From contig DATMAN010000101.1 of the NCBI GenBank assembly GCA_035560005.1, positions 146,989-210,988 on the forward strand: a DNA stretch of 64,000 nucleotides, read 5' to 3'. A model generated the notes under the pieces. It did no database searches. It was not told where the DNA came from and worked only from the letters and a program-made list of their open reading frames with translations. The stretch comes from Burkholderiales bacterium (GTDB lineage: Bacteria > Pseudomonadota > Gammaproteobacteria > Burkholderiales > Eutrophovitaceae). The first letter of the stretch is position 1; the number at the start of each line of letters is the position of its first letter. A program made the position numbers and the translations under genes. This document shows, piece after piece, positions 27,079-36,901 of the stretch.

Positions 27079-27306
27079 AAGTCAACTCTCGCCGCGCAAG
27101 CCCCGGGCCGAGCCATCCAGGCACCCGGGCAGGAATGTGAAGGCCTTCGAAACCAAACGTCCGCGGCGCCGCGAAACCGAGACGATCCTTCTCACGAAGC
27201 GCGCACGAACCAAGCATTCAAGGCGCCGCCGAATTACAGCGCGAACCTCGTTCCCGCTCGCTCCTTTGGCTGCCTTGGCGTCTTGGCGGCAAGTCATATC
27301 GGGGTG

Positions 27307-29139
27307 TCAGGCGGTGCGCTTGATCGGCTTGACGTTGAGGGCGGCGAGGCTCTCGCCGATCTCCCGTGTGATGAAACGCGCGGTGATCGGCGTGCCGTCG
27401 TAGTGCAGGACCGGAATCAGCTTGGCCGGGGCCACGCCGCACTCGTTGAGCAGCAGCGCGCGCATCTGCGCATCGCGGTTCTGCTCCACCACGAAAACCT
27501 GGTCGTGCGACTCGATGAATTCGGTCACTTCATCATGAAACGGAAAGGCGCGCAGGCGCAGCGTGTCCAGAAACACGCCCTTCTCCTCCAGGCGATCCAG
27601 GGCCTCCTTCATCGCCGGGCCGGTCGAACCGTAGAAGACGGCACCGTGGCGCGCGGGTTCCTTCGCCTTGGCCACGACGGGTCGCGGCAAATACTGCTTG
27701 GCCGTTTCGAACTTGCGCAGCAGCCGCTGCATGTTCTCGACGTACGGCGCGCCCTCCTCGGTGTAGCGGGCATAGGCGTCGCGCGTGGTGCCGCGCGTGA
27801 AGAACGCACCGCGCCGGGGATGCGTGCCCGGGTACGTACGGTAGGGAATTCCGTCGCCGTCGACGTCGAGGTATCTGCCGAACTCCCTTCCCGCCTCCAG
27901 GTCTTCGTAGCGCATGACCTTGCCGCGATCGTAGCGACGCGCGTCGTCCCATTGGAGCGGTTCGCACAATCGCTCGTTCATTCCGATATCCAGGTCGGAG
28001 AGCACGAAGATCGGGGCCTGCAGCCGTTCGGCGAGATCGAAGGACCGGGCGGCGAACTCGAAGCACTCGTGCGGATCCTCCGGGAACAGCAGCACATGCT
28101 TGGTGTCGCCATGCGAGGCGTAGGCACAGGACAGCACGTCGCCCTGCTGGGTGCGCGTGGGCATGCCGGTCGAGGGTCCCCCGCGCTGGATGTCGAAGAG
28201 CACCGCCGGGATTTCGGCGAAGTAGGCCAGGCCAATGAACTCCTGCATCAGCGAGATGCCGGGCCCCGAGGTACAGGTGAACGCCCGGGCGCCATTCCAC
28301 CCGGCGCCGATCACGATCCCGATCGACGCCAGTTCGTCCTCGGCCTGGATCACCGTGAACTTGTTGGCGCCGCTTGCGGCGTCCACCCGGTACTTGCGGC
28401 AGTGGCGCATGAACGCTTCCGCCATGGAGGAGGACGGCGTGATCGGGTACCAGGCAGCGACGGTCGCGCCCCCATAGACGCAGCCCAGCGCCGCGGCATT
28501 GTTACCGTCGATGAAAATGCGGTTGCCGACGCGGTTCGCCCTGCGCACCCGCAGGCCGATCGGGCACGGCAGATACTTCAGCGCGTAGTCCCGGCCCATG
28601 TGCAGGGCGTGAAGGTTCGGCGCGATCAGCCTGTCCTTGCCCTTGAACTGCTCGCCGATCAGCTTCTCGATTTCCTTGACGTCGATCTCCAGCAGCGCGG
28701 ACAGCGCACCGACGTAGATGATGTTCTTGAACAACTGGCGCTGCCGCGCATCGGTGTACTCCCGGTTGCAGATCTCGGTGAGCGGCATGCCGATCACGTG
28801 CACATCGTCGCGGAATTTCGAAGTCGGCAGCGGTTTGGTCGAATCGTAGAACAGATAGCCGCCGGGCTCGATGGATGCCAGGTCCTTGTCCCAGGTCTGC
28901 GGGTTCATGGCAACCATCAGGTCCACGCCCCCGCGGGCCCCGAGATAGCCCTCCTCCGACACCCGCACCTCGTACCAGGTCGGCAGGCCCTGGATGTTCG
29001 ACGGGAAGATGTTGCGCGGGCTGACCGGCACGCCCATGCGCAGAACCGATTTCGCGAACAGCCGGTTGGCGGAGGCCGAACCCGAGCCGTTCACGTTCGC
29101 GAACTTCACTACGAAATCGTTGACTCTTTCCTGCGACAT
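27307..29139 (-). CDS. korA: 2-oxoacid:acceptor oxidoreductase alpha subunit, gamma-alpha fusion (KorA)
   Basis: 610 residues from ATG 29139. Domain order is gamma (about 1-195; NVNGSGSASANRLFAKSVLR at the start) then alpha (about 220-610), with the substrate/CoA segment AAWYPITPSSSMAEAF and the IQAEDELASIGIVIGA and TSGPGISLMQEFIGLA motifs. This fused form is typical of KorA/OorA subunits of 2-oxoglutarate oxidoreductases, though the exact 2-oxoacid cannot be fixed by eye. It is transcribed between korC and korB. Confidence 0.9.
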   Translation of the reverse strand: MSQERVNDFVVKFANVNGSGSASANRLFAKSVLRMGVPVSPRNIFPSNIQGLPTWYEVRVSEEGYLGARGGVDLMVAMNPQTWDKDLASIEPGGYLFYDSTKPLPTSKFRDDVHVIGMPLTEICNREYTDARQRQLFKNIIYVGALSALLEIDVKEIEKLIGEQFKGKDRLIAPNLHALHMGRDYALKYLPCPIGLRVRRANRVGNRIFIDGNNAAALGCVYGGATVAAWYPITPSSSMAEAFMRHCRKYRVDAASGANKFTVIQAEDELASIGIVIGAGWNGARAFTCTSGPGISLMQEFIGLAYFAEIPAVLFDIQRGGPSTGMPTRTQQGDVLSCAYASHGDTKHVLLFPEDPHECFEFAARSFDLAERLQAPIFVLSDLDIGMNERLCEPLQWDDARRYDRGKVMRYEDLEAGREFGRYLDVDGDGIPYRTYPGTHPRRGAFFTRGTTRDAYARYTEEGAPYVENMQRLLRKFETAKQYLPRPVVAKAKEPARHGAVFYGSTGPAMKEALDRLEEKGVFLDTLRLRAFPFHDEVTEFIESHDQVFVVEQNRDAQMRALLLNECGVAPAKLIPVLHYDGTPITARFITREIGESLAALNVKPIKRTA

Positions 29140-29183
29140 CCGGATTCTCGATCTCACCACCAAGGCACTTGCTCAACCCGTCT

Positions 29184-30986
29184 TCAAGCGGCAGCCAATG
29201 CCTTCCTGCGACAGGCCGGGCCGGCGAGGGTCAGGTCGAGGTAGAACTTGCGCATGTCCCAGGCGCCGGTCGGGCAGCGCTCCGCGCACAGACCGCAGTG
29301 CAGGCACAGGTCCTCGTCCTTGACCATGACGCGCCCGGTGCGCAACTCGTCCGAAACATAGAGCGCCTGCCCGAGATTTCTTGCCGGCGCGCGCAGCCGC
29401 GTGCGCAGTTCGGCCTCCTCGCCGTTGGTCGTGAAGGTGATGCAGTCCATCGGGCAGATGTCCACGCACGCGTCGCACTCGATGCACAGTGGTCGGGTGA
29501 AAACCGTCTGCACGTCGCAGTTGAGGCAGCGCTGCGCTTCGGCGAACGCGCTCTTGCGGTCGAAGCCCAGTTCGACTTCGACCTTGATGTTCTTCAGCGT
29601 GATCTTCTGGTCGGCCCAGGGTACCTTGTAGCGGGCGTCCAGCGACACGTCGTTGTCGTAGCTCCACTCGTGGATGCCCATCTTCTGGCTGATCAGCGCG
29701 ACGTGGGGCGCGGGACGATCGCGCACGTCTTCGCCGTTGCACAGACGGTCGATGGAGATGGCCGCGTCATGACCATGCGCCACCGCCCAGATGATGTTCC
29801 TGGGACCGAAAGCCGCGTCCCCGCCGAAGAACACCGCGGGATGGGTCGACTGCATGGTGACGGGGTCCACTACCGGCAGGCCGTTCCGGTTGAACTCGAT
29901 CCCGATATCGCGCTCGATCCAGGGGAAGGCGTTCTCCTGGCCGACCGCGATCAACACCTCGTCGCATGCGAAGTGCTGGTCTGGCTCTCCGGTTGGCACG
30001 AGGTTGCGGCGGCCTTTGTCGTCGTAGACCGCCTCGACTTTCTCGAAGGTCATCCCGGTAAGCCTGCCGCCGACGTGGTGAAACCGCTTGGGCACGAGGT
30101 AATTGAGGATCGGGATGCCCTCGTGCATCGCGTCCTCCTTTTCCCAGGGGGAAGCCTTCATCTCGTCGAAGCCGCTGCGCACGATGACCTTGACGTCCTC
30201 TCCGCCGAGACGGCGGGCGGAGCGGCAGCAGTCCATCGCGGTGTTGCCCCCGCCGAGCACGATGACGCGCTTGCCGATCCGGTTGGTGTGCCCGAAAGCC
30301 ACGGATGCCAGCCAGTCGATGCCGATATGGATATGGGCGGCCGCGTCGGCGCGTCCGGGCAGATCGAGGTCGCGTCCGCGTGGCGCGCCGCTGCCCACGA
30401 AGATCGCGTCAAAGCCCTGCGCGAGCAGCGCCTTCATGCTGTCGACGCGCTGGCCGGGACGGAAGTCAACGCCCAGGTCGAGGATATAGCCGACCTCTTC
30501 GTCGATCACGGATTCCGGAAGACGAAAACGCGGAATCTGGGTGCGAATCATTCCGCCCGCGCGCGCATCGGCGTCGAACACGACCACGTGGTAGCCGATG
30601 GTGGCGAGATCGCGCGCGGCGGTCAGCGACGCGGGACCCGCCCCGACGCAGGCCACGCGCCTGCCGTTCTTTGCGGACGGCGGTTTCGGCAGGCGCGCCC
30701 GGATGTCGCCCTTGAAGTCCGCCGCCACCCGCTTGAGGCGGCAGATCGCGACCGGCTCGGTCTCGACCCGGCCGCGCCGGCAGGCGGGCTCACAGGGCCG
30801 GTCGCAGGTGCGGCCGAGAATGCCGGGGAAGACGTTGGATTTCCAGTTGATCATGTAGGCGTCCGCATAACGCCCCGCAGCGATCAAGCGGATGTACTCG
30901 GGGACAGGGGTATGGGCGGGACACGCCCATTGACAGTCCACGACCTTGTGGAAGTAGTCGGGTTGCTCGATGTCGGTCGCCTTCAA
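29184..30986 (-). CDS. korC: NAD(P)H/FAD electron-transfer subunit with Fe-S clusters (KorC, GltD-like)
   Basis: 600 residues from TTG 30986 behind GGAGAG. The N-terminal cluster region has CQWAC and CDRPCEPACRRG. The GltD-like flavin domain follows: FAD site VACVGAGPASLTAARDL and NADP site VIVLGGGNTAMDCCRSARR. The C-terminus adds a two-cluster ferredoxin (CIECDACVDICP and CLHCGLCAERCP). It moves electrons between KorAB and NADP(H), as in the KorABC 2-oxoglutarate:NADP oxidoreductase of Azoarcus. First gene of the kor unit; a palindrome lies about 80 bases upstream of its start. Confidence 0.88.
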   Translation of the reverse strand: MKATDIEQPDYFHKVVDCQWACPAHTPVPEYIRLIAAGRYADAYMINWKSNVFPGILGRTCDRPCEPACRRGRVETEPVAICRLKRVAADFKGDIRARLPKPPSAKNGRRVACVGAGPASLTAARDLATIGYHVVVFDADARAGGMIRTQIPRFRLPESVIDEEVGYILDLGVDFRPGQRVDSMKALLAQGFDAIFVGSGAPRGRDLDLPGRADAAAHIHIGIDWLASVAFGHTNRIGKRVIVLGGGNTAMDCCRSARRLGGEDVKVIVRSGFDEMKASPWEKEDAMHEGIPILNYLVPKRFHHVGGRLTGMTFEKVEAVYDDKGRRNLVPTGEPDQHFACDEVLIAVGQENAFPWIERDIGIEFNRNGLPVVDPVTMQSTHPAVFFGGDAAFGPRNIIWAVAHGHDAAISIDRLCNGEDVRDRPAPHVALISQKMGIHEWSYDNDVSLDARYKVPWADQKITLKNIKVEVELGFDRKSAFAEAQRCLNCDVQTVFTRPLCIECDACVDICPMDCITFTTNGEEAELRTRLRAPARNLGQALYVSDELRTGRVMVKDEDLCLHCGLCAERCPTGAWDMRKFYLDLTLAGPACRRKALAAA

Positions 30987-31066
30987 ATTTCTCTCCTCGG
31001 CACGGATCCAACACGCTTGTTCTCATGCCGGTGATTCAACGCCGACCTCGGGCACCGGCTGGATGA

Positions 31067-31083
31067 AGTAACAGCATGTTACT
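31067..31083. promoter_or_regulatory. Perfect palindrome upstream of korC
   Basis: AGTAACA-GCA-TGTTACT, a perfect 7-bp inverted repeat with a three-base centre, in the spacer between the parC stop and the korC start. It could be an operator for the kor genes; there is no T tract, so it is not an obvious parC terminator. Confidence 0.45.
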
Positions 31084-31141
31084 CCGGCGCCACACGCCTG
31101 CAAAGGCGAAACGGCCGCGGCCGGGTGGTGTGTCTCGCTGC

Positions 31142-33556
31142 TCAGCTTGGGGGGCCAGCGACTTTGATGACCACCGGAGGCTTGACGGGCAGGACGCGGC
31201 CCATCCGGGCGCGCTTCAGAAGGTAGTGCGCCAGAGCCTCCCGCTCCAGGACGATTTCTTTCTCCTTGCCGCCGCGTGAGCCGCCTTTGACGACGAGCCT
31301 CGGCTGGTCCGAGATCGCGACCGTGTTCAGCCTGTCGTTCTCGTCCAGTCCCATCACGACCATGCCGCGCCCGCGCGGTTGATATTTCAGTTCCGCGATC
31401 GCAAAGAGCAGCAGCCGTCCCTTCTCCGACAGCGCGACGACGAAGTTGCCCTGGGATTCCCGATACACGAACGGCGCAACCGGAGTCTCGCCCTCTTCCA
31501 GCGTCATGAACTCGCGCCCGGCCTTGCGGTTGGACATCATGTCCGCAATCCGGGAGAGAAACCCGTAGCCGCCGGTCGAAGCCACGATCACGCTGCTTTC
31601 GGGCTTGCCCGCGAGGCAGTACATGATGTGGGCGCCGTCCTGCACTTCCACCAGCGAGGAAGCCGGCACGCCGTCGCCGCGCGCCGGCGGCAGCTGTGCC
31701 GCGTCCACCGTGTAGGTGCGGCCCTTCGAGTCCAGAAAGATCACCGGGTCGACGGTGCGGCAGCGCGTGAGCGAGAGCAGCCCGTCGCCCTCCTTGAAAG
31801 ATAGGGTCGCCGGGTCCACCTCCCATCCCTGGCGCGCGCGCACCCAGCCCTTTCTCGAGAAGATGACCGTGATCGGTTCGTCGACGACCGGAATCTCGAT
31901 GACGGCCTTCTCCGACTCTTCGATCACCGTGCGGCGCTTGTCGCCGAAGGTCTTGGCGTCGGCTTCGATTTCGGAAGTGACCAGCTCCTCCAGCACCTTC
32001 CTGTCCTTGAGGATCTTCTCCAGGCCCTTGCGCTCCTTGTGCAGGTCCTTCAGTTCCTGTTCGACCCTGATGTGCTCGAGCCTGGCCAGCTGCCGCAGCC
32101 GCATCTCCAGGATGTCGTCGGCCTGGCGCTCGCTCAGCTTGAAGGTGCGGATCAAGTCGACCTTCGGGTCGTCGGCGTTGCGGATGATCCGGATCACCTT
32201 GTCCACGTTGAGCAGGACGAGCAGGCGTCCTTCGAGCACATGGATGCGATCAAGCACCCTGTCGAGCCGGAAGCGGGTCCTGCGCGTGACGATGGCGAAA
32301 CGGAAGTCGAGCCACTCCGAGAGGATCTCCTTGAGGTTCTTGCCGGTCGGCCGTCCGTCCAGTCCGACCACGACCAGATTGACCGGTACGTTGGTCTCCA
32401 GGCTGGTCTTGGCCAGCAGCAGGTTCACGAACTCCGTTTCGTCGATTCTAGAAGTCCTGGGCTCGAACACCAGACGTACCGGATGGGCACGGTCCGACTC
32501 GTCGCGCGCGCGGTCCAGCATGGACAGCATCAACTGCTTCTCGCGCTGCTGTTCCGCAGTGAGCGACTTCCTGCCGGGCTTGGGTTGCGGATTGGCAATT
32601 GCGTCGATCTCTTCCAGCACGCGGCGCGCGGAGGCACCGGGCGGCAGCTCGGTCACCACCAACTGCCATTGGCCGCGCGCCAGGCGCTCGATCGTCCACC
32701 GCGCCCGCACCCGGACGCTCCCGCGGCCGCTGGCATAGGCCTCCACCAGCTCGTCGCGTGGCGTGATGATCTGGGCGCCACCGGGAAAGTCCGGCCCTTT
32801 GACATGGCGCAGCAGCTGGCGCACCGACAGGTTGCGGTCTCGGATCAGGGCCACGGCCGCGCTCGCCACTTCCGTCAGATTGTGACTCGGGATTTCGGTC
32901 GCCATCCCGACCGCGATGCCCGAAGCGCCGTTTAGCAACACCACCGGCAGCCGCGCCGGAAGGACCTTCGGCTCGCGCACGCTGCCGTCGTAGTTGGGAA
33001 TGAAGTCCACCGTACCCTGGTCCAGCTCGGAGAGCAGTACCTCGGCGAACTTCGTGAGCCGCGCTTCGGTGTAGCGCATCGCGGCCGGATCGTCGCCATC
33101 GCGCGATCCGAAGTTGCCTTCGCCGTCGACCAGCGGATAGCGCAGCGTGAAGTCCTGAGCGATTCTCACCAGCGCGTCGTAGACCGACGCGTCGCCGTGG
33201 GGGTGATACTTGCCGAGCACGTCACCGACCACGCGCGCCGATTTCTTGCGCGGTGTACCGGCAGCGGCCCCCATCTCCCACATCGCGTACAGAATGCGCG
33301 ACTGCACCGGCTTCTGGCCGTCCGCAACCCGCGGAAGCGCGCGGTCTTTCACCGTCGCGATGGCGTACTGCAGGTACTGCGCGGATGCGTAAGCGCCCAG
33401 CGGCAACCTGTCTTCGAAGCCGCCCGAAGCCGGTGCGAAATGCGGCGGCAGCCTGCTTCCGCCGTTTCCGTCCTTCTCGGGGGCCGGCTTGGCCCGCTCC
33501 TTCTTCTCCGCAACCGCGGCGGCGCCGTCTCCAAACAAGTCGGGTTGATCTGCCAT
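31142..33556 (-). CDS. parC: DNA topoisomerase IV subunit A
   Basis: 804 residues. The breakage-reunion domain starts after a short disordered tail: [36 protein letters not shown] and the catalytic tyrosine in [15 protein letters not shown]. The coiled-coil gate follows ([18 protein letters not shown]), then a degenerate C-terminal beta-propeller ([16 protein letters not shown]). The lack of a GyrA-box and partnership with the adjacent parE gene indicate ParC, not GyrA. It decatenates daughter chromosomes together with ParE, 38 bases upstream. The open frame extends to 34189 only as a shadow of parE. Confidence 0.95.
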   Translation of the reverse strand: MADQPDLFGDGAAAVAEKKERAKPAPEKDGNGGSRLPPHFAPASGGFEDRLPLGAYASAQYLQYAIATVKDRALPRVADGQKPVQSRILYAMWEMGAAAGTPRKKSARVVGDVLGKYHPHGDASVYDALVRIAQDFTLRYPLVDGEGNFGSRDGDDPAAMRYTEARLTKFAEVLLSELDQGTVDFIPNYDGSVREPKVLPARLPVVLLNGASGIAVGMATEIPSHNLTEVASAAVALIRDRNLSVRQLLRHVKGPDFPGGAQIITPRDELVEAYASGRGSVRVRARWTIERLARGQWQLVVTELPPGASARRVLEEIDAIANPQPKPGRKSLTAEQQREKQLMLSMLDRARDESDRAHPVRLVFEPRTSRIDETEFVNLLLAKTSLETNVPVNLVVVGLDGRPTGKNLKEILSEWLDFRFAIVTRRTRFRLDRVLDRIHVLEGRLLVLLNVDKVIRIIRNADDPKVDLIRTFKLSERQADDILEMRLRQLARLEHIRVEQELKDLHKERKGLEKILKDRKVLEELVTSEIEADAKTFGDKRRTVIEESEKAVIEIPVVDEPITVIFSRKGWVRARQGWEVDPATLSFKEGDGLLSLTRCRTVDPVIFLDSKGRTYTVDAAQLPPARGDGVPASSLVEVQDGAHIMYCLAGKPESSVIVASTGGYGFLSRIADMMSNRKAGREFMTLEEGETPVAPFVYRESQGNFVVALSEKGRLLLFAIAELKYQPRGRGMVVMGLDENDRLNTVAISDQPRLVVKGGSRGGKEKEIVLEREALAHYLLKRARMGRVLPVKPPVVIKVAGPPS

Positions 33557-33594
33557 CGTCCTGTCCGTGTGATTCAGGTTGCGCTCGGCGCCAA

Positions 33595-35577
33595 TCAGGA
33601 GATGTCGGCCTCGACCAGATTGCCGTAGGTCTCCATCCATTCGCGGCGCTGCGGGGCGTTCTCGCGCGCCATCATCATGTTGAAGACGTCGCGCGAAGTT
33701 TCGAGCCCGCCGTCCAGCGACACCGGCAGCACGCGGCGGGTGTCGGGGTTGAGCGTGGTCTCCCACAACTGCTCCGGGCTCATCTCTCCCAAGCCCTTGA
33801 AGCGGCTCACCGTCCACGTGCCTTCCTTGACGCCTTCGTCCACCAGCTTTTCCTCCAGCGTGGCGAGCTCCTGCTCGTCCAGGGCGTAGAGCTTGCGCGC
33901 CGGCTTGTTCTTGCCGTGCGCAGGCACGTCGATGCGGAACAGCGGCGGCTGCGCGACGTACACATGGCCGTTGGCGATGAGCCTGGGAAAATGGCGGAAG
34001 AACAGCGTGAGTAACAGCACCTGGATGTGCGCGCCGTCCACGTCCGCGTCGGCCAGGATGATGATCCTGCGGTAGCGCAGTCCCGACAGGTCGACGTTGT
34101 CCTCGAACTTGTGGTGATCGACCCCGATCGCCAGTGCGATGGCCTCGATCTCCTTGTTCGAGTAGAGCGTCTCCGGCGAATCCTGCCACGTGTTCTTGGG
34201 CTTGCCCTTGAGTGGCAGGACGGCCTGGAACTCCTTGTCGCGCGCGGCCTTCGCCGAGCCGCCGGCGGAGTCGCCCTCCACGATGAACAGCTCGTTGCGC
34301 TCCGGATCCTCCGACGCGCAGTCAGTGAGCTTGCCCGGCAGCACGGCGACGCCGGAGACCTTGCGCCGCTCGACCTTGTGCGCGGCGCGGCTGCGGTTCA
34401 GCGCCTGTTGGATCACGAGTTCGGCGATCCGCTTGCCCTCGTCGACGTGCTGGTTGAGCCACAGCTCGAACGGATCGCGCACCATCTGACCGACGAGTTT
34501 CACCGCATCGCGCGAGATCAGCTCGTTCTTCACCTGTCCCTTGAACTGCGGGTCGAGCATCTTGACGGCGAGCACGTAGCTCGCGCGCGACCAGACATCC
34601 TCGGGTACGATCTTCAGGCCGCGCTGCCCCATCGCGTGGATGTCGATGAAGTTCCTGATCGCGTGATAGGCGGCCTCGCGCAGTCCGGCGACGTGGGTGC
34701 CGCCGAGCCGGGTGGGAATCATGTTGACGTAGCTTTCGCTGAGCGGATCGCCCGCGGCGGTCCAGGCGATCGCCCACATCGCACCCTCGCCTTCCGCGAA
34801 GCTGTCCGACTCGGACTGCACGGCGATGTAGCGTTCGCCCAGGAAGGCTTCTGCGACCGGTTCGTGGCCGGCGATCGCCTCCCCGAAGTAGCCGCGGATG
34901 CCGTCCGGAAAGTGCCAGGTCTGGGTTTCGATCTTGCGGCCCTTCTGGATGCCGAGCGTGAACTTCACGCCCGGCAGCAGCATCGCTTTCGCGCGCAGCA
35001 GGGCGGCTAGGTCTGCCACCGCGATCTTCGGCGAATCGAAGTATCTCGGATCCGGCCAGAAGCGCACGCGCGTGCCGGTGTCGCGCGGGCCGATGTCAGC
35101 GACCTTGCGCAGAGCCTCCTTCACCTTGCCGTTGTCGGCGAACACGATGCGGTGCAGGGCGCCGTCGCGCCTGACCTCCACCTCGAGCCGCCTGGACAGG
35201 GCATTGCTCACGCACACACCCACGCCGTGCAGTCCACCAGCGATGCGGTAAGCGGCATCCCGGTCGGTCTTGCGGAACTTGCCGCCGGAATGCAGCGTCG
35301 TGAAGATGACCTGCACCGCCGGCACATTCTTTCGCGGATGAATGTCGACCGGAATTCCGCGGCCGTCGTCCTCCACTTCCGCAGAGCCGTCCTCGTAGAG
35401 CGTGACCCGCACGTTCCTGGCGAAGCCGGCCAGACCCTCGTCCGCGGCGTTGTCGATGATCTCCACCAGCGCGTGGTTCGGATTGGCCGGATCCGTATAC
35501 ATGCCCGGCCGATGCAGAATCGGCGAGAGATCCTCGAGGATCTCGATGTCTTCCGCGGTGTAGGTTTTCTTGCCCAT
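33595..35577 (-). CDS. parE: DNA topoisomerase IV subunit B
   Basis: 660 residues. The GHKL ATPase domain has [13 protein letters not shown] (Mg-binding Asn), DDGRGIPVD and [15 protein letters not shown]. The transducer and Toprim domains follow with [17 protein letters not shown] and [14 protein letters not shown]. The C-terminal tail [22 protein letters not shown] is typical of ParE in proteobacteria. It hydrolyses ATP to drive strand passage by ParC. The ATG at 35577 is chosen from homologous N-terminus [15 protein letters not shown]; the frame upstream is noncoding. Confidence 0.95.
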   Translation of the reverse strand: MGKKTYTAEDIEILEDLSPILHRPGMYTDPANPNHALVEIIDNAADEGLAGFARNVRVTLYEDGSAEVEDDGRGIPVDIHPRKNVPAVQVIFTTLHSGGKFRKTDRDAAYRIAGGLHGVGVCVSNALSRRLEVEVRRDGALHRIVFADNGKVKEALRKVADIGPRDTGTRVRFWPDPRYFDSPKIAVADLAALLRAKAMLLPGVKFTLGIQKGRKIETQTWHFPDGIRGYFGEAIAGHEPVAEAFLGERYIAVQSESDSFAEGEGAMWAIAWTAAGDPLSESYVNMIPTRLGGTHVAGLREAAYHAIRNFIDIHAMGQRGLKIVPEDVWSRASYVLAVKMLDPQFKGQVKNELISRDAVKLVGQMVRDPFELWLNQHVDEGKRIAELVIQQALNRSRAAHKVERRKVSGVAVLPGKLTDCASEDPERNELFIVEGDSAGGSAKAARDKEFQAVLPLKGKPKNTWQDSPETLYSNKEIEAIALAIGVDHHKFEDNVDLSGLRYRRIIILADADVDGAHIQVLLLTLFFRHFPRLIANGHVYVAQPPLFRIDVPAHGKNKPARKLYALDEQELATLEEKLVDEGVKEGTWTVSRFKGLGEMSPEQLWETTLNPDTRRVLPVSLDGGLETSRDVFNMMMARENAPQRREWMETYGNLVEADIS

Positions 35578-35773
35578 CTCGATCAAATCAGCGGCACGCA
35601 CCGCACGGCGCATGACGGCGCAGAGGGGTGCGGGACCGGAAACAGGGGGGACGCCCGCCACCGGATCCGACAACACGACATGCAGATCCGTTCGAAGACT
35701 TGCACGACCGGCAGGCGGCAATTCACGGCGCGTATTGTAGTGAACTCGCGATCGGGCCGCGATCATCGCGCCT

Positions 35774-36748
35774 TCAATAGTGCTCCTCGGGACGCGAAGT
35801 CGCGACCGCCGTCTTCGCGCGGATGCGGGGCACGGGACGCGATGGGCTTTTCGGATGCAGCAGCGGGATCTTCAGAAACTCCTCCTGCATGAAGTCGACG
35901 AACAGCTTGACCTTGCGCGACAGCAGTCGCGCCGAGGCATAGACCGCGCTGATACGCACCGGCGCCGGACCGAAATCGGAAAGCACCTGCACGAGCCTGC
36001 CCGACTCGATGTCCTCGCGCACCAGAAACGCGGGGATGTTGGCGATGCCGATGCCCTCCAGGGCGGCCGCCCGGATGGTGAGGCCGCTGTTCGCGCGAAA
36101 GTCGCCGAACACGCGCACCGGTTGCAACCCGCCCGGCCCGTCGAAATGCCATTCGTTGCCGAACAGGTAAGTGTAGGTGATGCAGTTGTGGTTCTTCAGG
36201 TCGGCCGGCACCTTCGGCCAACCCTTCGCTCCGAGGTAGGCGGGAGAGGCCACGCACACGCGCGCGCTGCTGCCCACGTGCCGTGCCACGAGTTGCGAAT
36301 CCTGCAGCTCGCCGAAGCGGATCGCCACGTCAAAGCCCTCCTGGATCAGATCGACGTAACGGTCGTTGAGCGAGAGCTCGATGGCGAGCCCGGGATACTT
36401 GCGCCGGAACTGAAAGGTCAGCGGCAGCAGGTAGAGCTGCCCGAATGCCACCGGCGCGTTCACGCGCAGCGTGCCCGTGGGCCGGTTCTGCAACTCGGAG
36501 ACTTCGGCCTCCATCTCCTGGACTTCGTCGAGAATGCGCTTGCAGCGCTGGTAGTACTCGCGCCCGGCGTCGGTCAGCGAAAGCTTGCGCGTCGTGCGGT
36601 TCAGGAGGCGCACGCCCAGCTTTTCTTCGAGGGCCGTCAACTGCTTGCTGACGGTCGGCTGGATCATGTTCATTTCCCGCGCCACCGCCGAAAAGCTGCC
36701 AGCCTCCACGATCCGCACAAAGAGCTGCATCAGGTGAAACCTATCCAT
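35774..36748 (-). CDS. LysR-family transcriptional regulator
   Basis: 324 residues. Winged helix at the N-terminus (MDRFHLMQLFVRIVEAGSFS, then QPTVSKQLTALEEKLGVRLL) and an effector domain with VDLIQEGFDVAIRFGEL and FLVREDIESGRLVQVLSDF, the pattern of the CrgA/AaeR-like LysR subgroup. The C-terminus has a 25-residue Arg-rich extension. The next gene upstream is a second LysR; no divergent target gene is adjacent, so its regulon is not visible here. Confidence 0.9.
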   Translation of the reverse strand: MDRFHLMQLFVRIVEAGSFSAVAREMNMIQPTVSKQLTALEEKLGVRLLNRTTRKLSLTDAGREYYQRCKRILDEVQEMEAEVSELQNRPTGTLRVNAPVAFGQLYLLPLTFQFRRKYPGLAIELSLNDRYVDLIQEGFDVAIRFGELQDSQLVARHVGSSARVCVASPAYLGAKGWPKVPADLKNHNCITYTYLFGNEWHFDGPGGLQPVRVFGDFRANSGLTIRAAALEGIGIANIPAFLVREDIESGRLVQVLSDFGPAPVRISAVYASARLLSRKVKLFVDFMQEEFLKIPLLHPKSPSRPVPRIRAKTAVATSRPEEHY

Positions 36749-36901
36749 GGAGTCCCGTAATTCGAGCGTCCAAAGGCATAAATAATAGGTCAAAGCGCAA
36801 AAGTCTCAATGCGCATGCATGAAATCGGCTTAAAGAGGCAGTGACAGCGACTGCGGCCGACAGCCAAAGGCCCCGCTCGGCGCTGCGAGAACGCTCGGTC
36901 C

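Noticed and set aside
25945..29244. 1099-codon open frame on the plus strand antisense to korB-korA
   Set aside because: It is the antisense shadow of two well-supported genes; the translation is Arg/His/Gln/Val-rich with no domain, and there is no ribosome site.
29169..31034. 621-codon plus-strand frame antisense to korC
   Set aside because: Antisense shadow of a clearly conserved flavin/ferredoxin protein; low-complexity composition.
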